Notes: generated by a model not told the origin, from the letters alone. A stretch of DNA of 64,000 nucleotides from Arthrobacter luteolus NBRC 107841 (GCF_001552075.1 NZ_BCQM01000001.1:744001-808000), one strand, 5' to 3'; positions 36,534 to 45,861 are shown, counted from the first letter of the stretch. Numbers and translations: made by a program.

Positions 36534-36615
36534 GTTAGATCTCCCGGGTTCTCTAAGGGTTTACAGGTCAGAACACAGCTTTAGTTATCAACGTTGCGGG
36601 CAAGGGACTGTGTTT

Positions 36616-36621
36616 ATTCTA
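36616..36621 (-). promoter_or_regulatory. -10 element TAGAAT of the mrp operon
   Basis: A consensus-like TAGAAT on the minus strand lies about 80 bases before the mrpA GTG in the divergent gap with the MFS gene. The -35 region (GC-rich) is weak. Confidence 0.5.
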
Positions 36622-36724
36622 CCCTTGGCATACGCCCGGGCGCATTCGCGGGGTGTCGCCCTGCCATGGAATATTCCCGCGCCTCTCCGCGTTAATAAGG
36701 CCGTTGCGGGCTAGCATCTGGATC

Positions 36725-38089
36725 ATGGCATCAATGACGCATACAACGCCCGGACCTGCAGGAACACCGGCTGCCGTCCGGCGGCGGGAGATCTGGGCGT
36801 GGGCTTCGTGGGATTGGGGGTCGGCGGCTTTCAACGCCGTGATGACCACCTTCGTCTTCACTGTCTATCTGACGTCCGCCCCGTTTGGCGGTGAGGCCCG
36901 GGCCTCGGCCGTGCTGGGCACCGCCTTGGCCATTGCCGGAGTCCTCGTGGCCTTGCTGGCCCCGGTGACGGGGCAGCGCTCGGATGCCGGCGGCCGGCGG
37001 AAACTGTGGCTTGCGGTCAACACCCTTGCCGTCTGCGCTGCAACGGGTCTGTGTTTTTTTGTCTATCCCAGTCCGGATTTCCTGCTGCTGGGTGTCGCGC
37101 TGATCGCCCTGGCCAACGTGTTCTTCGAATTCGCCAACGTGAACTACTACGCGATGCTCAAGCAGGTCTCCACACCGGGCACCGTCGGCAAGGTCAGCGG
37201 GTTCGGCTGGGCGATGGGATATGTGGGAGGTATTGCCGCGCTGGCCGTGGTCCTCATCGGCTTTATCAACCCGGACGTCGGCTGGTTCGGCGTCACCTCG
37301 GAGAATGGCCAGAACATCCGCGCGGTTGCCGTGTTTTCCGCGGTCTGGTTCCTGGTCTTCTCACTGCCCATCTTCTTCACTGTGCCGGAGGTCCCGCGGA
37401 CCAGGGCAGCCCAGCTGGGCTTTTTTGCTTCCTACGGCCTGCTGTTCCGGCGGATTAAAGCGATCTACAAAACCAGCCCGCACACCATCTGGTTCCTCAT
37501 GGCCAGCGCCGTGTTCCGTGACGGACTTGCTGCCGTCTTTACCTTCGGCGGCGTGATCGCCGCAGGAACGTTCGGCTGGGATCTCCCGCAGGTCATCATG
37601 TTCGCCATCTTCGGCAACGTCGTGGCAGCTGCCGGCGCCTTCGCCGGCGGTTTCCTGGACGACCGGATCGGCCCCAAACCCGTCATCGTGGGATCCCTCA
37701 CCGGCCTGCTGGTGGCCGGTACGGCCATCGCGGCGCTTGGCCCGGAGGAGGCGAACCTCTTCGGCCTCACCTGGAGCGGTGACACGACCTTCTGGATCTT
37801 CGGCCTGGCACTGTGCCTGTTCGTGGGGCCGGCGCAGTCCGCCTCACGTGCTTTCCTGACCCGCCTTTCCCCGGAGGGTGAAGAAGGGGAGCTGTTCGGC
37901 CTGTACGCCACCACCGGACGGGCCGTGAGCTTCCTGGCGCCGTCGCTGTTCGCCATCTTCATCACGATCTTCGGCGCGCAGCGCTACGGGATCATCGGCA
38001 TTCTGCTGGTCCTGGCCCTGGGCCTGCTCGCCCTGCTGCCGGTCCGGGCTCCGGACCGGACGCCCCGGGCCGTGGTGCCCGAGGTCTAG
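36725..38089 (+). CDS. MFS transporter, UMF1/Atg22-like
   Basis: A 454-residue transporter with 11-12 membrane segments. The family's N-terminal signature (REIWAWASWDWGSAAFNAVMTTFVFTVYL; 36787-36873) and the EFANVNYYAMLKQVSTPGTVGKVSGFGWAMGYVGG stretch (37126-37230) are those of the UMF1 (Atg22-like) family. Substrates in bacteria are unproven; amino-acid efflux is suggested by the yeast relative. The start at 36725 has TAGCAT seven bases upstream; an earlier in-frame ATG at 36653 lies in the promoter region. Confidence 0.85.
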   Translation: MASMTHTTPGPAGTPAAVRRREIWAWASWDWGSAAFNAVMTTFVFTVYLTSAPFGGEARASAVLGTALAIAGVLVALLAPVTGQRSDAGGRRKLWLAVNTLAVCAATGLCFFVYPSPDFLLLGVALIALANVFFEFANVNYYAMLKQVSTPGTVGKVSGFGWAMGYVGGIAALAVVLIGFINPDVGWFGVTSENGQNIRAVAVFSAVWFLVFSLPIFFTVPEVPRTRAAQLGFFASYGLLFRRIKAIYKTSPHTIWFLMASAVFRDGLAAVFTFGGVIAAGTFGWDLPQVIMFAIFGNVVAAAGAFAGGFLDDRIGPKPVIVGSLTGLLVAGTAIAALGPEEANLFGLTWSGDTTFWIFGLALCLFVGPAQSASRAFLTRLSPEGEEGELFGLYATTGRAVSFLAPSLFAIFITIFGAQRYGIIGILLVLALGLLALLPVRAPDRTPRAVVPEV

Positions 38090-38227
38090 CTCCTGCGCGG
38101 AGGTCCCGGGCTGCTCTGCCCGGGCAACCGGCTGGCGCGCGGCGCCGTCGAAGTCCTCCCGCGCCGCTTCAGCTGCCGCCGGGGTGGGAAGGCCACCAGC
38201 CCGGCCGCGGCCGTCCCGCCGCTTTCC

Positions 38228-38803
38228 CTAGATGCTGGTGCGGTGGAAGTTCAGGTGGCTGCGCGACGCCGTCGGGCCCCGCTGGCCCTGGTACCGGTTG
38301 CCGTAGACGCCGGTTCCGTAGGCGTATTCGGCGGGTGAGCTGAGCTTGAAGAAGCACAGCTGGCCGATCTTCGAACCGGGCCAGAGTTTGATCGGCAGGG
38401 TCGCCATGTTGGAGAGCTCCAGGGTCACGTGCCCGGAGAACCCGGGGTCGATGAACCCCGCAGTGGAGTGGGTCAGCAGGCCAAGGCGGCCCAGGGAGGA
38501 CTTGCCCTCCAGCCGGGCAGCGACGTCGTCGGGCAGCGTGACGCTTTCATACGTGGACCCCAGCACGAATTCCCCCGGGTGCAGGATGAACGGCTCATCC
38601 GGCGCCACTTCCACCAGGCGGGTGAGGTCCGGCTGGTCGAGGGAGGGGTCGATGTGCGCGTACTTGTGGTTATCGAAGAGCCGGAAATACCGGTCGATCC
38701 GGACGTCGACGCTGGAGGGCTGGACCATCGCGGGGTCGTAGGGATCCAGGACGATGCGCCCGTCAGAAATTTCAGCTCGAATGTCGCGGTCAGATATCAG
38801 CAC
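38228..38803 (-). CDS. dcd: dCTP deaminase, probably bifunctional dCTP deaminase/dUTPase
   Basis: A 191-residue trimeric enzyme of nucleotide metabolism. The active-site stretch [26 protein letters not shown] (38437-38514) and the C-terminal YQGQRGPT are nearly identical to the Mycobacterium tuberculosis Dcd, which converts dCTP to dUMP directly; I infer the same here. The start is GTG at 38803, with TATTTT ending six bases upstream, so it is probably leaderless. Its promoter lies between the end of the tryptophan dioxygenase gene and dcd. Confidence 0.93.
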   Translation of the reverse strand: MLISDRDIRAEISDGRIVLDPYDPAMVQPSSVDVRIDRYFRLFDNHKYAHIDPSLDQPDLTRLVEVAPDEPFILHPGEFVLGSTYESVTLPDDVAARLEGKSSLGRLGLLTHSTAGFIDPGFSGHVTLELSNMATLPIKLWPGSKIGQLCFFKLSSPAEYAYGTGVYGNRYQGQRGPTASRSHLNFHRTSI

Positions 38804-38823
38804 CTTCTAAAAATAGCGCATCC

Positions 38824-39681
38824 TCATCCCTGGCCGATTTCCGTGCGGACTGCATAAAGCTCAGGAAAAAATGTCAGGTCAAGGGCGCTGCGCAGGAAGC
38901 CGGCACCGGAGGAGCCCCCGGTGCCGCGCTTCATGCCGATGGTCCGCTGGACGGTGAGCAGGTGCCGGAAGCGCCAGAGCTGGAAATTGTCCTCCAGGTC
39001 CACCAGCTCCTCGCAGGCCTCGTAGATATCCCAGTTGGCTGCGGGCTGTTCATACACCTCACGGAAAACGTGCATCAGGGTTTCGTCGTAGACGTGGGCC
39101 TGGCTCACGTCGCGCTCCAGCAGCTCCGGCCCGACGGCGTAGCCCCTGCGGTGCAGTGCCCGGATGAACTCGTCGTAGATGCTGCTCTGCTCCAGCAGTC
39201 CGGCCAGCAGCTCCTGCGCCACCGGGTCGGCGGCGAAGACGTCCAGCATGGCGGCGTTCTTATTGCCCAGCAGGAACTCAACCGCGCGGTATTGATAGGA
39301 CTGGAATCCGGAGGATGCCCCAAGATCACCGCGGAACTCCGCGTACTCCGACGGCGTCAGCGTGGCCAGCACGGACCACTGCTCCGTCAGCGAGCGCTGG
39401 ATGTGCTTGATCCTGGCGATGCCTTTCATTGCTGCCCGCAGGTCATCGGCCATCAGCCGCACCCGGACCCCGCGCAGCTCATGCAGCACCAGTTTCAGCC
39501 ACAGCTCGGAGGTCTGGTGCTGGATGATGAACAACATTTCGTCGTGATGGACGGGGCTGCTGACCGGGTGCTGGGCGGAGAGGAGCTCGTCGAGCCCCAG
39601 ATAGGATCCGTAACTCATCTTCCGGCTGAAGTCCCGCTCAATTCCCGGCTCCAGGTGCCGGGTATTCTTGTCTACGCTCAT
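38824..39681 (-). CDS. kynA: Tryptophan 2,3-dioxygenase
   Basis: A 285-residue haem enzyme that opens the indole ring of tryptophan to give N-formylkynurenine. Family segments are [37 protein letters not shown] (39530-39604), [21 protein letters not shown] (39252-39314) and the proximal haem-ligand region [24 protein letters not shown] (38906-38977). No kynureninase or kynurenine formamidase is adjacent, so the rest of the pathway lies elsewhere. A GGAG site precedes the ATG. Confidence 0.95.
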   Translation of the reverse strand: MSVDKNTRHLEPGIERDFSRKMSYGSYLGLDELLSAQHPVSSPVHHDEMLFIIQHQTSELWLKLVLHELRGVRVRLMADDLRAAMKGIARIKHIQRSLTEQWSVLATLTPSEYAEFRGDLGASSGFQSYQYRAVEFLLGNKNAAMLDVFAADPVAQELLAGLLEQSSIYDEFIRALHRRGYAVGPELLERDVSQAHVYDETLMHVFREVYEQPAANWDIYEACEELVDLEDNFQLWRFRHLLTVQRTIGMKRGTGGSSGAGFLRSALDLTFFPELYAVRTEIGQG

Positions 39682-39856
39682 CGCTGCTCCGTCTGCGTTG
39701 TCGGCCCTTGTCAGCTTTTCCTTGGTGGGGTGCCGGGACGCGGTGCCCCGGTTTCGCTGACCCTACGGTAACTGCAGCCCCGCTGGAGCGCTTCTGCGCC
39801 TCGGCGCGGCTGTGGAAGACTGGCGTAAACGCACCCCACCCTCGCAAGGAGTCCCC

Positions 39857-40339
39857 ATGGAGAACGAGCCCGGCAGCACCCCCGGAGCAGGCGAGACCGA
39901 AGGAAGCCCGGCGAACTCCCCCGCTCCGGCTACCGCTCTGGAAGAAGCCATCCAAGCGGGCCAGGCCGGTGAGATCAGCAACCAGGACGTGATTGCGGCG
40001 ATCTGGAACGCGGATCTTCTCAGCGTCGGCCGCCTGACCGCGGAGGATGATCCGGCCAGTTTCCAGGCACTCGTCCTGAAGTCCCCCGAAGGCGCAGCCC
40101 CGGTTGCGGCTACGTTCACGGACGCCCAGCGCATTCCGCAGCGCATCCGCGACACGGCCCCGATCATGGTGAAGGCATCAGGGGAAGCAACCCTGCGCAG
40201 CATCGCGCCCGGGTACGGATTGGCGATCAACCCCGGCAATTCGCTGGGCCTGGAGCTGGGACCGGAAGGCGTGGCCGCCGTCGTCGCCGCTTTTGACGGT
40301 GCGGCTGGAAACATCGGACCCGAAACCGCTGCCGAATAG
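39857..40339 (+). CDS. SseB-like domain protein
   Basis: A 160-residue protein: an acidic, Pro/Ala-rich N-terminus (residues 1-30), then a single domain with NADLLSVGRLT, PVAATFTDAQRIPQR and YGLAINPGNSLGLELGPEGVAAV. These match the SseB N-terminal-type domain, found in type III secretion proteins but also widespread in actinobacteria without such systems. An AAGGAG site lies before the ATG at 39857; this start is preferred over an in-frame upstream ATG at 39812. The function is unknown. Confidence 0.72.
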   Translation: MENEPGSTPGAGETEGSPANSPAPATALEEAIQAGQAGEISNQDVIAAIWNADLLSVGRLTAEDDPASFQALVLKSPEGAAPVAATFTDAQRIPQRIRDTAPIMVKASGEATLRSIAPGYGLAINPGNSLGLELGPEGVAAVVAAFDGAAGNIGPETAAE

Positions 40340-40407
40340 CCTCCCCTGCAGCGCCCGCGCAGGCGGGCAGCAGTGTTAGAGCAGTGTTTTGGTTGCCTTA
40401 TGGATAA

Positions 40408-40432
40408 CAGGACCCGGTTTTGCCGGGTCCTG
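40408..40432. terminator. Hairpin between the SseB-like and M4 protease genes
   Basis: CAGGACCCGG (40408-40417) pairs perfectly with CCGGGTCCTG (40423-40432) over a five-base loop. No long T tract follows. Confidence 0.55.
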
Positions 40433-40434
40433 CC

Positions 40435-40462
40435 TTGCCGTGGGGGTGCCGCCGTCTAGTCT
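40435..40462 (+). promoter_or_regulatory. Promoter of the M4 protease/inhibitor operon
   Basis: TTGCCG (40435-40440) and TAGTCT (40457-40462) are separated by 16 bases. A short leader with GGAGGG ends at the GTG start codon at 40495. Confidence 0.6.
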
Positions 40463-40494
40463 GGGGAACCTCACTACAGATGGAGGGCTGTACC

Positions 40495-41559
40495 GTGACC
40501 TGCTCAGCGAAATCCCCGACGTCCTGCTCCATAGTCCCGCCCTATCTGCTGGCCCGGATAGCCGAACACCCGGACCGCCTCGCTGCGGCGGCGGATGCGG
40601 CCAAGCGGACGCTGCTGGGACAACCTGCCGTAGTTGAATCCCGGATGCAGCGCCGCACCGCGCCGGTCCCTGGATCGGGCACCGCGCTCACGCCACAGCT
40701 GCGCCGCACCGTCTTCGATGCCGGACAGAAGCAGGATCTGCCCGGCCTTCCGGTGCGGACGGAAGGTGCCCCGCCCACGTCCGATCCAGCCGTGGACGAG
40801 GCCTACGACGGATTGGGTGCAACCTACAACCTGTTCAGCGACGCCTACGGCCGCTCTTCGGTCGACGGCGCCGGCCGCCCGCTCCACGCCACCGTCCACT
40901 ACGGACGCGACTATGACAACGCTTTCTGGGACGGCAACCAGATGGTGCTTGGCGACGGAGACGGCGAGGTTTTTGAGCGCTTCAGCAAGTCCCTGACCGT
41001 CATCGGCCATGAGCTGGCCCACGGCGTTATCCAGTACACCGCCCGGCTGGTCTACCGGGGCCAGGCCGGTGCACTGAACGAATCGGTCTCCGACGTGTTC
41101 GGTGCGCTGGTGGAACAGAAATTCCTCAACCAGTCCGCCGGAGAAGCATCCTGGCTTATCGGCGAGGGCCTGTTCACGCCCGCGGTCAGTGGGCGGGGGC
41201 TCCGGTCCATGTCCGCTCCGGGCACTGCCTATAACGACGACGTGCTGGGCAAGGATCCACAGCCAGCGGACATGTCGGGCTACGTGGAAACCAGCGCCGA
41301 CAACGGCGGTGTGCACCTCAACTCCGGGATCCCCAACCGGGCGTTCTACCTGGCTGCCTCCCGGCTCGGCGGTTATGCCTGGGAACGCGCCGGGCAGATC
41401 TGGTACGACACCATCACTGAACCGAACTTTCCCGCAGACTGCACCTTCAGTCTCTTCGCGGCGGCGACAGTCACGGCGGCGGAAAAACGCTACGGTGCCG
41501 GAGGCGCTGAAAGTTCTGCTGTGCAGGCGGCGTGGAAAGAGGTTAACGTCGTGGTATGA
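40495..41559 (+). CDS. M4 (thermolysin-like) metallopeptidase, protealysin type
   Basis: A 354-residue zinc peptidase without a signal peptide. The short N-terminal propeptide contains CSIVPPYLLARIAE; the PPxL-type motif is characteristic of protealysin-like enzymes rather than secreted thermolysins with long propeptides. Zinc and catalytic residues are H172-E173-L-A-H176, Glu196 (ALNESVSD) and His274 (GGVHLNSG). GTG at 40495 is the best start (GGAGGG seven bases upstream); ATG at 40480 is possible. It overlaps by four bases (ATGA) with a small gene that resembles emfourin, the protein inhibitor encoded with such enzymes. It is likely cytoplasmic or exported without a signal peptide. Confidence 0.9.
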   Translation: MTCSAKSPTSCSIVPPYLLARIAEHPDRLAAAADAAKRTLLGQPAVVESRMQRRTAPVPGSGTALTPQLRRTVFDAGQKQDLPGLPVRTEGAPPTSDPAVDEAYDGLGATYNLFSDAYGRSSVDGAGRPLHATVHYGRDYDNAFWDGNQMVLGDGDGEVFERFSKSLTVIGHELAHGVIQYTARLVYRGQAGALNESVSDVFGALVEQKFLNQSAGEASWLIGEGLFTPAVSGRGLRSMSAPGTAYNDDVLGKDPQPADMSGYVETSADNGGVHLNSGIPNRAFYLAASRLGGYAWERAGQIWYDTITEPNFPADCTFSLFAAATVTAAEKRYGAGGAESSAVQAAWKEVNVVV

Positions 41560-41831
41560 GACTGGTTGTGGTGCGCAGCGGCGGGATCGCAGGCATGACG
41601 CGCACGTGGAGCAGTGAAGTGAGTTCCCAGGAGGCCGAAGAACGCTGGCTTCCCCTGCTTCAGGACCCGCCGTCCGCCGACACCCAGAAAAACGTGCCCG
41701 ATCGGTTTACCTACGAAATCAGCGTGGGGAAAGCCGCCGTCACCATCCCCGAGGAATCCCTGCAGGGCCGCTGGCGGGAGCTGGTGGACCGCGCCCGCAA
41801 GGGAAACGGGGAAGCCCGGGCACCCGAGTAG
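41556..41831 (+). CDS. Emfourin-like inhibitor of the M4 protease
   Basis: A 91-residue protein beginning MRLVVVRSGGIAGMTRTW and containing PDRFTYEISVG and a C-terminal LQGRWRELVDRARK. The pattern (strand, SGG-aGm, DrfxYei, LxxLvxxa helix) fits emfourin, the inhibitor encoded with protealysin in Serratia. Translational coupling to the protease (ATGA) supports the assignment. It would hold the protease inactive in the cytoplasm. Inhibition has not been shown here; the inference is from family and gene order. Confidence 0.75.
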   Translation: MRLVVVRSGGIAGMTRTWSSEVSSQEAEERWLPLLQDPPSADTQKNVPDRFTYEISVGKAAVTIPEESLQGRWRELVDRARKGNGEARAPE

Positions 41832-41914
41832 GGAAACCGCCTGCGGCACCGCGTTGTGCTGGTGGTGCTGAAGGCATGTAAAGTGGTTTCCTGTGCCGGT
41901 GCTTCACCGGCCTT

Positions 41915-41988
41915 GCGGGCGTAGCTCAATGGTAGAGCGCTAGCTTCCCAAGCTCGATACGCGGGTTCGATTCCCGTCGCCCGCTCCA
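41915..41988 (+). tRNA. tRNA-Gly (CCC)
   Basis: A 74-nt cloverleaf including an encoded CCA end. The acceptor GCGGGCG pairs with CGCCCGC, the D arm is GCTC-AATGGTA-GAGC, the anticodon loop is TTCCCAA (anticodon CCC), and the T arm is GCGGG-TTCGATT-CCCGT. The anticodon stem has one mismatch (T28-C42). It decodes GGG. Confidence 0.96.
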
Positions 41989-42112
41989 ATTTCCCCTTTT
42001 TATCTGGCTTCGCCAGACTCCCCCGGCGCAGCTGCGGTGCCGGTGAACCCCGGCACCGGACCGTTTTCCGGCCGCCCCGCAGGTATTCGTTCAGGCGTAC
42101 ACTTGTACAGCC

Positions 42113-42532
42113 ATGAACCGCAAAATGTTTAAGTCCAAGATCCACCGTGCCACCGTCACGCATTCCAACCTCCACTACGTGGGCTCCGTGACCGTGGACC
42201 TGGACCTCCTCGATGCCGCCGACATCCTTCCCGGGGAACTGGTCGCGATCGTCGACGTGGACAACGGTTCCCGGCTGGAGACCTACACCATCGCGGGAGA
42301 GCGCGGGAGCGGCGTGATCGGCATCAACGGTGCCGCTGCGCACCTGGTGAACATCGGCGATACCGTCATCCTGATTACCTACGCCGACATGAGCACCGAA
42401 GAAGCACGGGCCTTCATCCCCACCGTGGTGCATGTCGATGCGGAGAACCGCATCCTCGCCCTGGGCACGGACCCCGCGGAAGCCCTCACCCCTGGGACTG
42501 AGCGCCCGCCGCTGGCCACGCCTGCCGGCTGA
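42113..42532 (+). CDS. panD: Aspartate 1-decarboxylase precursor
   Basis: A 139-residue pyruvoyl enzyme that makes beta-alanine for pantothenate and CoA. The self-cleavage site Gly24-Ser25 sits in HYVGSVTVD, with Lys9-Ile-His-Arg ([10 protein letters not shown]) and the later [16 protein letters not shown] conserved. Cleavage would give a beta chain of 24 residues and an alpha chain with an N-terminal pyruvoyl group. The ATG follows TACACT after nine bases. No other pantothenate gene is adjacent. Confidence 0.96.
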   Translation: MNRKMFKSKIHRATVTHSNLHYVGSVTVDLDLLDAADILPGELVAIVDVDNGSRLETYTIAGERGSGVIGINGAAAHLVNIGDTVILITYADMSTEEARAFIPTVVHVDAENRILALGTDPAEALTPGTERPPLATPAG

Positions 42533-42655
42533 GAACCCCCTTGCATGCCCCGGTTCTGCCCCGGGGATAAACCGCCAACTGCGGCTGCCACCTGTGGTTA
42601 CACGTGTTTCCCATGTGAACTGTGGCGCAATAGAGCGTAAAGGCATAGGGTCGGT

Positions 42656-42685
42656 CGAAAGGTTGCTGAGGATTGCAGCCTTTCG
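42656..42685 (+). promoter_or_regulatory. Leader hairpin of the sugar ABC operon; palindrome upstream
   Basis: CGAAAGG-TTGC...GCAG-CCTTTCG folds into a stem of about 10 bp with an 8-nt loop in the leader of the importer operon. Upstream at about 42600-42609 lies an ACACGTGT palindrome that could be an operator. No regulator gene is adjacent. Confidence 0.4.
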
Positions 42686-42733
42686 CGGAAAATCACTCAG
42701 TCCGTGCCTACGACGAGGTGGAGGCATGCACCA

Positions 42734-44056
42734 ATGCCAAAAGACGCTACACATCACGGCAGACCCTGGATGAGGAAGTCTGCAGCCGCGGGGTTCGCCC
42801 TCGCAGTAGGTGCCACCCTGCTGGCCGGCTGCAGTTCCGATGCGGGCTCCGCGCCTACCCTGACCTGGTACATCAACCCCGACGACGGCGGCCAGGCCGA
42901 ACTCGCCAAGCGGTGCACGGACCAGTCCGGCGGCGCCTACACCATCGAAACGTCGCTGCTCCCGAACGACGCCGCATCACAGCGCGAACAGCTCGCCCGG
43001 CGCCTGGCCGCCGGCGACACGACCATGGACATCATGAGCCTGGACCCGCCGAACGTTCCGGAGTACGCAGAGCCGGGCTATCTGGCGCCGATTCCGCAGG
43101 ACGTTCAGGAACGCACCACCCAGAACGTAGTGGAAGGCGCCCTGACGGGCGCCACCTGGAAGGGCGAGCTTGTCGCCGTCCCGTTCTGGGCCAACACTCA
43201 GATCCTCTGGTACCGGAAGTCGGTGGCTGAAGCAGCCGGACTGGACATGACCCAGCCGGTGACCTGGGACCAGCTCATCAACGCCGTCCGGGAACAGGAC
43301 AAGTTCCTCAGCGTGCAGGGCGCCCGGGCCGAGTCGATGACGGTCTGGGTTAATGCCCTGATCGAATCAGCCGGCGGACAGATCGTGGAGAACCCCGATG
43401 CTCCGGCCGACGAAATCGAACTCGGCATCGACACCGAGGCCGGGGCCAAAGCAGCGCAGATCGTCTCCACCATCGGCAAGGACGGCCTGGGCGGACCAGG
43501 CCTGCCCACCCAGACAGAAAACTTCTCCATGATCCAGTTCCAGGGGGACAAGGGCGCGTTCATGGTGAACTATCCCTTCGTCTGGCCGGCCACCAACGCG
43601 GCCGTCGCGGAGGGCACCCTGCCGCAGTCCCTGGTGGACGACATCGGCTGGGCCCTCTACCCGCAGGTCAACGAGGGCGAGGATACTGCTCCCCCGCTGG
43701 GCGGGATCGACCTCGCGGTGGGGTCCAAGAGCAAGCACCCGGACCTCGCCTACGAGGCCATCGAGTGCATTGTCAGTCCGGAGAACCAGGCCTACTACTT
43801 CCAAACCAACGGGAACCCGCCGTCGAACACCGAGGCGTACAACGATCCCACGGCGCTGGAGACCTTCCCGATGGCTGGCACCATCCAGGAATCACTCCAG
43901 CTGGCCAAGCCCCGTCCCCAGACGCCGTACTACAACGAAATCTCCACCGGTATCCAGCAGACCTGGACACCACCGTCGGACGTCAACCCTGACACCACGC
44001 CCGCCACTAGCCAGGAGTTCATACTCGCGGTCCTGAAGGGAGAGAGGCTGCTATGA
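42734..44056 (+). CDS. lpqY: ABC sugar importer lipoprotein, LpqY-like
   Basis: A 440-residue solute-binding lipoprotein. The signal peptide (WMRKSAAAGFALAVGATLLAGC) ends in the lipobox LAGC. The mature part follows the type 1 binding-protein fold with segments resembling mycobacterial LpqY: MDIMSLDPPNVPEYAEPGYL, NTQILWYRKSV, GDKGAFMVNYPFVWP, and PLGGIDLAVGSKSKHPDLAYEAIECI (43696-43773). I chose ATG at 42734 because GGAGG lies nine bases upstream. With the next three genes it forms a complete importer, probably for trehalose or maltose-type disaccharides. Confidence 0.87.
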   Translation: MPKDATHHGRPWMRKSAAAGFALAVGATLLAGCSSDAGSAPTLTWYINPDDGGQAELAKRCTDQSGGAYTIETSLLPNDAASQREQLARRLAAGDTTMDIMSLDPPNVPEYAEPGYLAPIPQDVQERTTQNVVEGALTGATWKGELVAVPFWANTQILWYRKSVAEAAGLDMTQPVTWDQLINAVREQDKFLSVQGARAESMTVWVNALIESAGGQIVENPDAPADEIELGIDTEAGAKAAQIVSTIGKDGLGGPGLPTQTENFSMIQFQGDKGAFMVNYPFVWPATNAAVAEGTLPQSLVDDIGWALYPQVNEGEDTAPPLGGIDLAVGSKSKHPDLAYEAIECIVSPENQAYYFQTNGNPPSNTEAYNDPTALETFPMAGTIQESLQLAKPRPQTPYYNEISTGIQQTWTPPSDVNPDTTPATSQEFILAVLKGERLL

Positions 44057-45018
44057 GTACGTCCGTCGAGACACGTGCCGCTGCCGAGGGCGGCAGCCCG
44101 AAACAGCCCAGGCAAAAACTCAGTGACCGCGCCCGCAGCGAACGGCGGCTCGGGTTCTGGCTGGCGGGACCCGCCTTTGTGATCATGCTGGCCGTTACCG
44201 CCTACCCGATCATCCTGGCCTTCTACGATTCCCTGTTCAAGTACCGGCTCACCGCTCCGGATGACCGCTCGTTCGTGTTCTTCGGCAACTACATCACCAT
44301 CCTGACCGACTCCGTGTGGTGGCGGGACCTGGGCGTTACGCTCCTGATCACCGTGGTCACGGTCGTGATCGAGCTGGTGCTTGGCTTCGTCCTGGCCATG
44401 ATTATGAACAGTGCGCTGAAGTCCATCCGCGGCTGGCTCCGCACCGCCATCCTGGTGCCCTACGGCATCATCACGGTGGTCTCGGCGTTCGCCTGGTTCT
44501 ATGCCTTCGACATCAACTCCGGCTACGTCAACCACTGGTTTGACTGGGTACCGGGCATTAGTCCCGACCTGAACTGGTTCGCCGATTTCGGCACCGCGAT
44601 CACCGTGATCATGGCGTCGGAAATCTGGAAGACCACGCCCTTCATCTCGCTGCTGCTGCTCGCGGGACTGGCACAGGTGCCCGGTGAGCTGACCGAAGCG
44701 GCCGAAGTCGACGGCGCCACCTGGTGGCAGCGTTTCTCCCGGGTGATTGTGCCGAACATGAAAGCCGCGATCATGGTGGCGGTCCTGTTCCGGGCCCTGG
44801 ACGCGTTCCGCATCTTCGACAACGTGTACATCATGACCAAGGGCGCGTACGGCACGGAAACACTATCCCTGCTCGCCTACCGCACCTCGATTACCCGGCT
44901 GGAGATAGGCATGGGGTCCGCCGTGTCCGTTCTGCTGTTCCTGTGCGTGATCATCATCTGTTTCATCGCGATCAAACTCTTCAAGGTGGACCTGACCGGC
45001 GCACGAGGGGGCAACTAA
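44053..45018 (+). CDS. sugA: ABC sugar importer permease, SugA-like (MalF type)
   Basis: A 321-residue membrane protein with six helices. The permease coupling motif E-A-A-E-V-D-G-A-T-W-W-Q-R-F near residue 214-227 contacts the ATPase. It overlaps the binding-protein gene by four bases (ATGA) and abuts sugB. Confidence 0.89.
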   Translation: MSTSVETRAAAEGGSPKQPRQKLSDRARSERRLGFWLAGPAFVIMLAVTAYPIILAFYDSLFKYRLTAPDDRSFVFFGNYITILTDSVWWRDLGVTLLITVVTVVIELVLGFVLAMIMNSALKSIRGWLRTAILVPYGIITVVSAFAWFYAFDINSGYVNHWFDWVPGISPDLNWFADFGTAITVIMASEIWKTTPFISLLLLAGLAQVPGELTEAAEVDGATWWQRFSRVIVPNMKAAIMVAVLFRALDAFRIFDNVYIMTKGAYGTETLSLLAYRTSITRLEIGMGSAVSVLLFLCVIIICFIAIKLFKVDLTGARGGN

Positions 45019-45861
45019 ATGAAATCGTCACCGATCCGCAGACGCCTTACCTGGACGATCATCTCCATCCTGGTGATCGTGTACGCACTGTTCCCCGTTG
45101 CCTCGATCTTCGCGACGTCGTTCAAGCTGCCCAGCGACCTGACCTCGGGAACCTTCCTTCCCTCCACCTGGTCCACGGTCAACTACGAAGAGATCCTGGT
45201 CGGCGACGCCCAGGAACTCTTCCTCTCGGCGCTGCGGAACTCGATCGGCATCTCGCTGATCGCCACCGTGATCGCCGTCGTACTGGCCACGCTCTGCGCC
45301 TACGCGATCGCCCGCCTGGACTTCCCCGGCAAACGGCTGGTACTCACCACGGCGCTGGGCGTCTCCATCTTCCCGGTGATCTCCATCGTGACCCCGTTGT
45401 TCAACCTCTGGCGGAACATCGGCCTCTACGACACCTGGCTGGGCCTGATCATTCCCTACCTGTCCCTCACACTGCCGATCTCCATCTGGACGCTCGCCGC
45501 ATTTTTCCGGCAGATCCCGTGGGAACTGGAACAGGCAGCCCAGGTGGACGGAGCCACCACGTGGCAGGCCTTCCGGAAAGCGATCGTCCCGCTCGCCGCT
45601 CCCGGTGTCTTCACGACGGCGATCATTGCCTTCTTCATCGCGTGGAACGACTTCGTGTATGGCATTTCACTCACCTCAACCTCCGCGGCACGGCCGGTTC
45701 CGGCAGCGCTGGCATTCTTCACCGGCGCCTCACAGTTTGAGCAGCCCACGGGAGCAATTTCCGCAGCGGCGATCATTGTGACCATCCCGGTCGTTGTACT
45801 GGTGCTGCTGTTCCAGCGGCAGATTGTTTCCGGACTAACCCAGGGCGCCGTCAAGGGCTAG
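45019..45861 (+). CDS. sugB: ABC sugar importer permease, SugB-like (MalG type)
   Basis: A 280-residue membrane protein with six helices and the coupling motif EQAAQVDGATTWQAFRKAIVP. It begins directly after the sugA stop codon with GAGGGGG eight bases upstream. The C-terminus lies just before the ATPase gene. Confidence 0.89.
   Translation: MKSSPIRRRLTWTIISILVIVYALFPVASIFATSFKLPSDLTSGTFLPSTWSTVNYEEILVGDAQELFLSALRNSIGISLIATVIAVVLATLCAYAIARLDFPGKRLVLTTALGVSIFPVISIVTPLFNLWRNIGLYDTWLGLIIPYLSLTLPISIWTLAAFFRQIPWELEQAAQVDGATTWQAFRKAIVPLAAPGVFTTAIIAFFIAWNDFVYGISLTSTSAARPVPAALAFFTGASQFEQPTGAISAAAIIVTIPVVVLVLLFQRQIVSGLTQGAVKG

Noticed and set aside
38105-38124. CCCGGG/CCCGGG inverted repeat after the MFS gene
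   Set aside because: A six-base stem is too short in this GC content to claim as a terminator.
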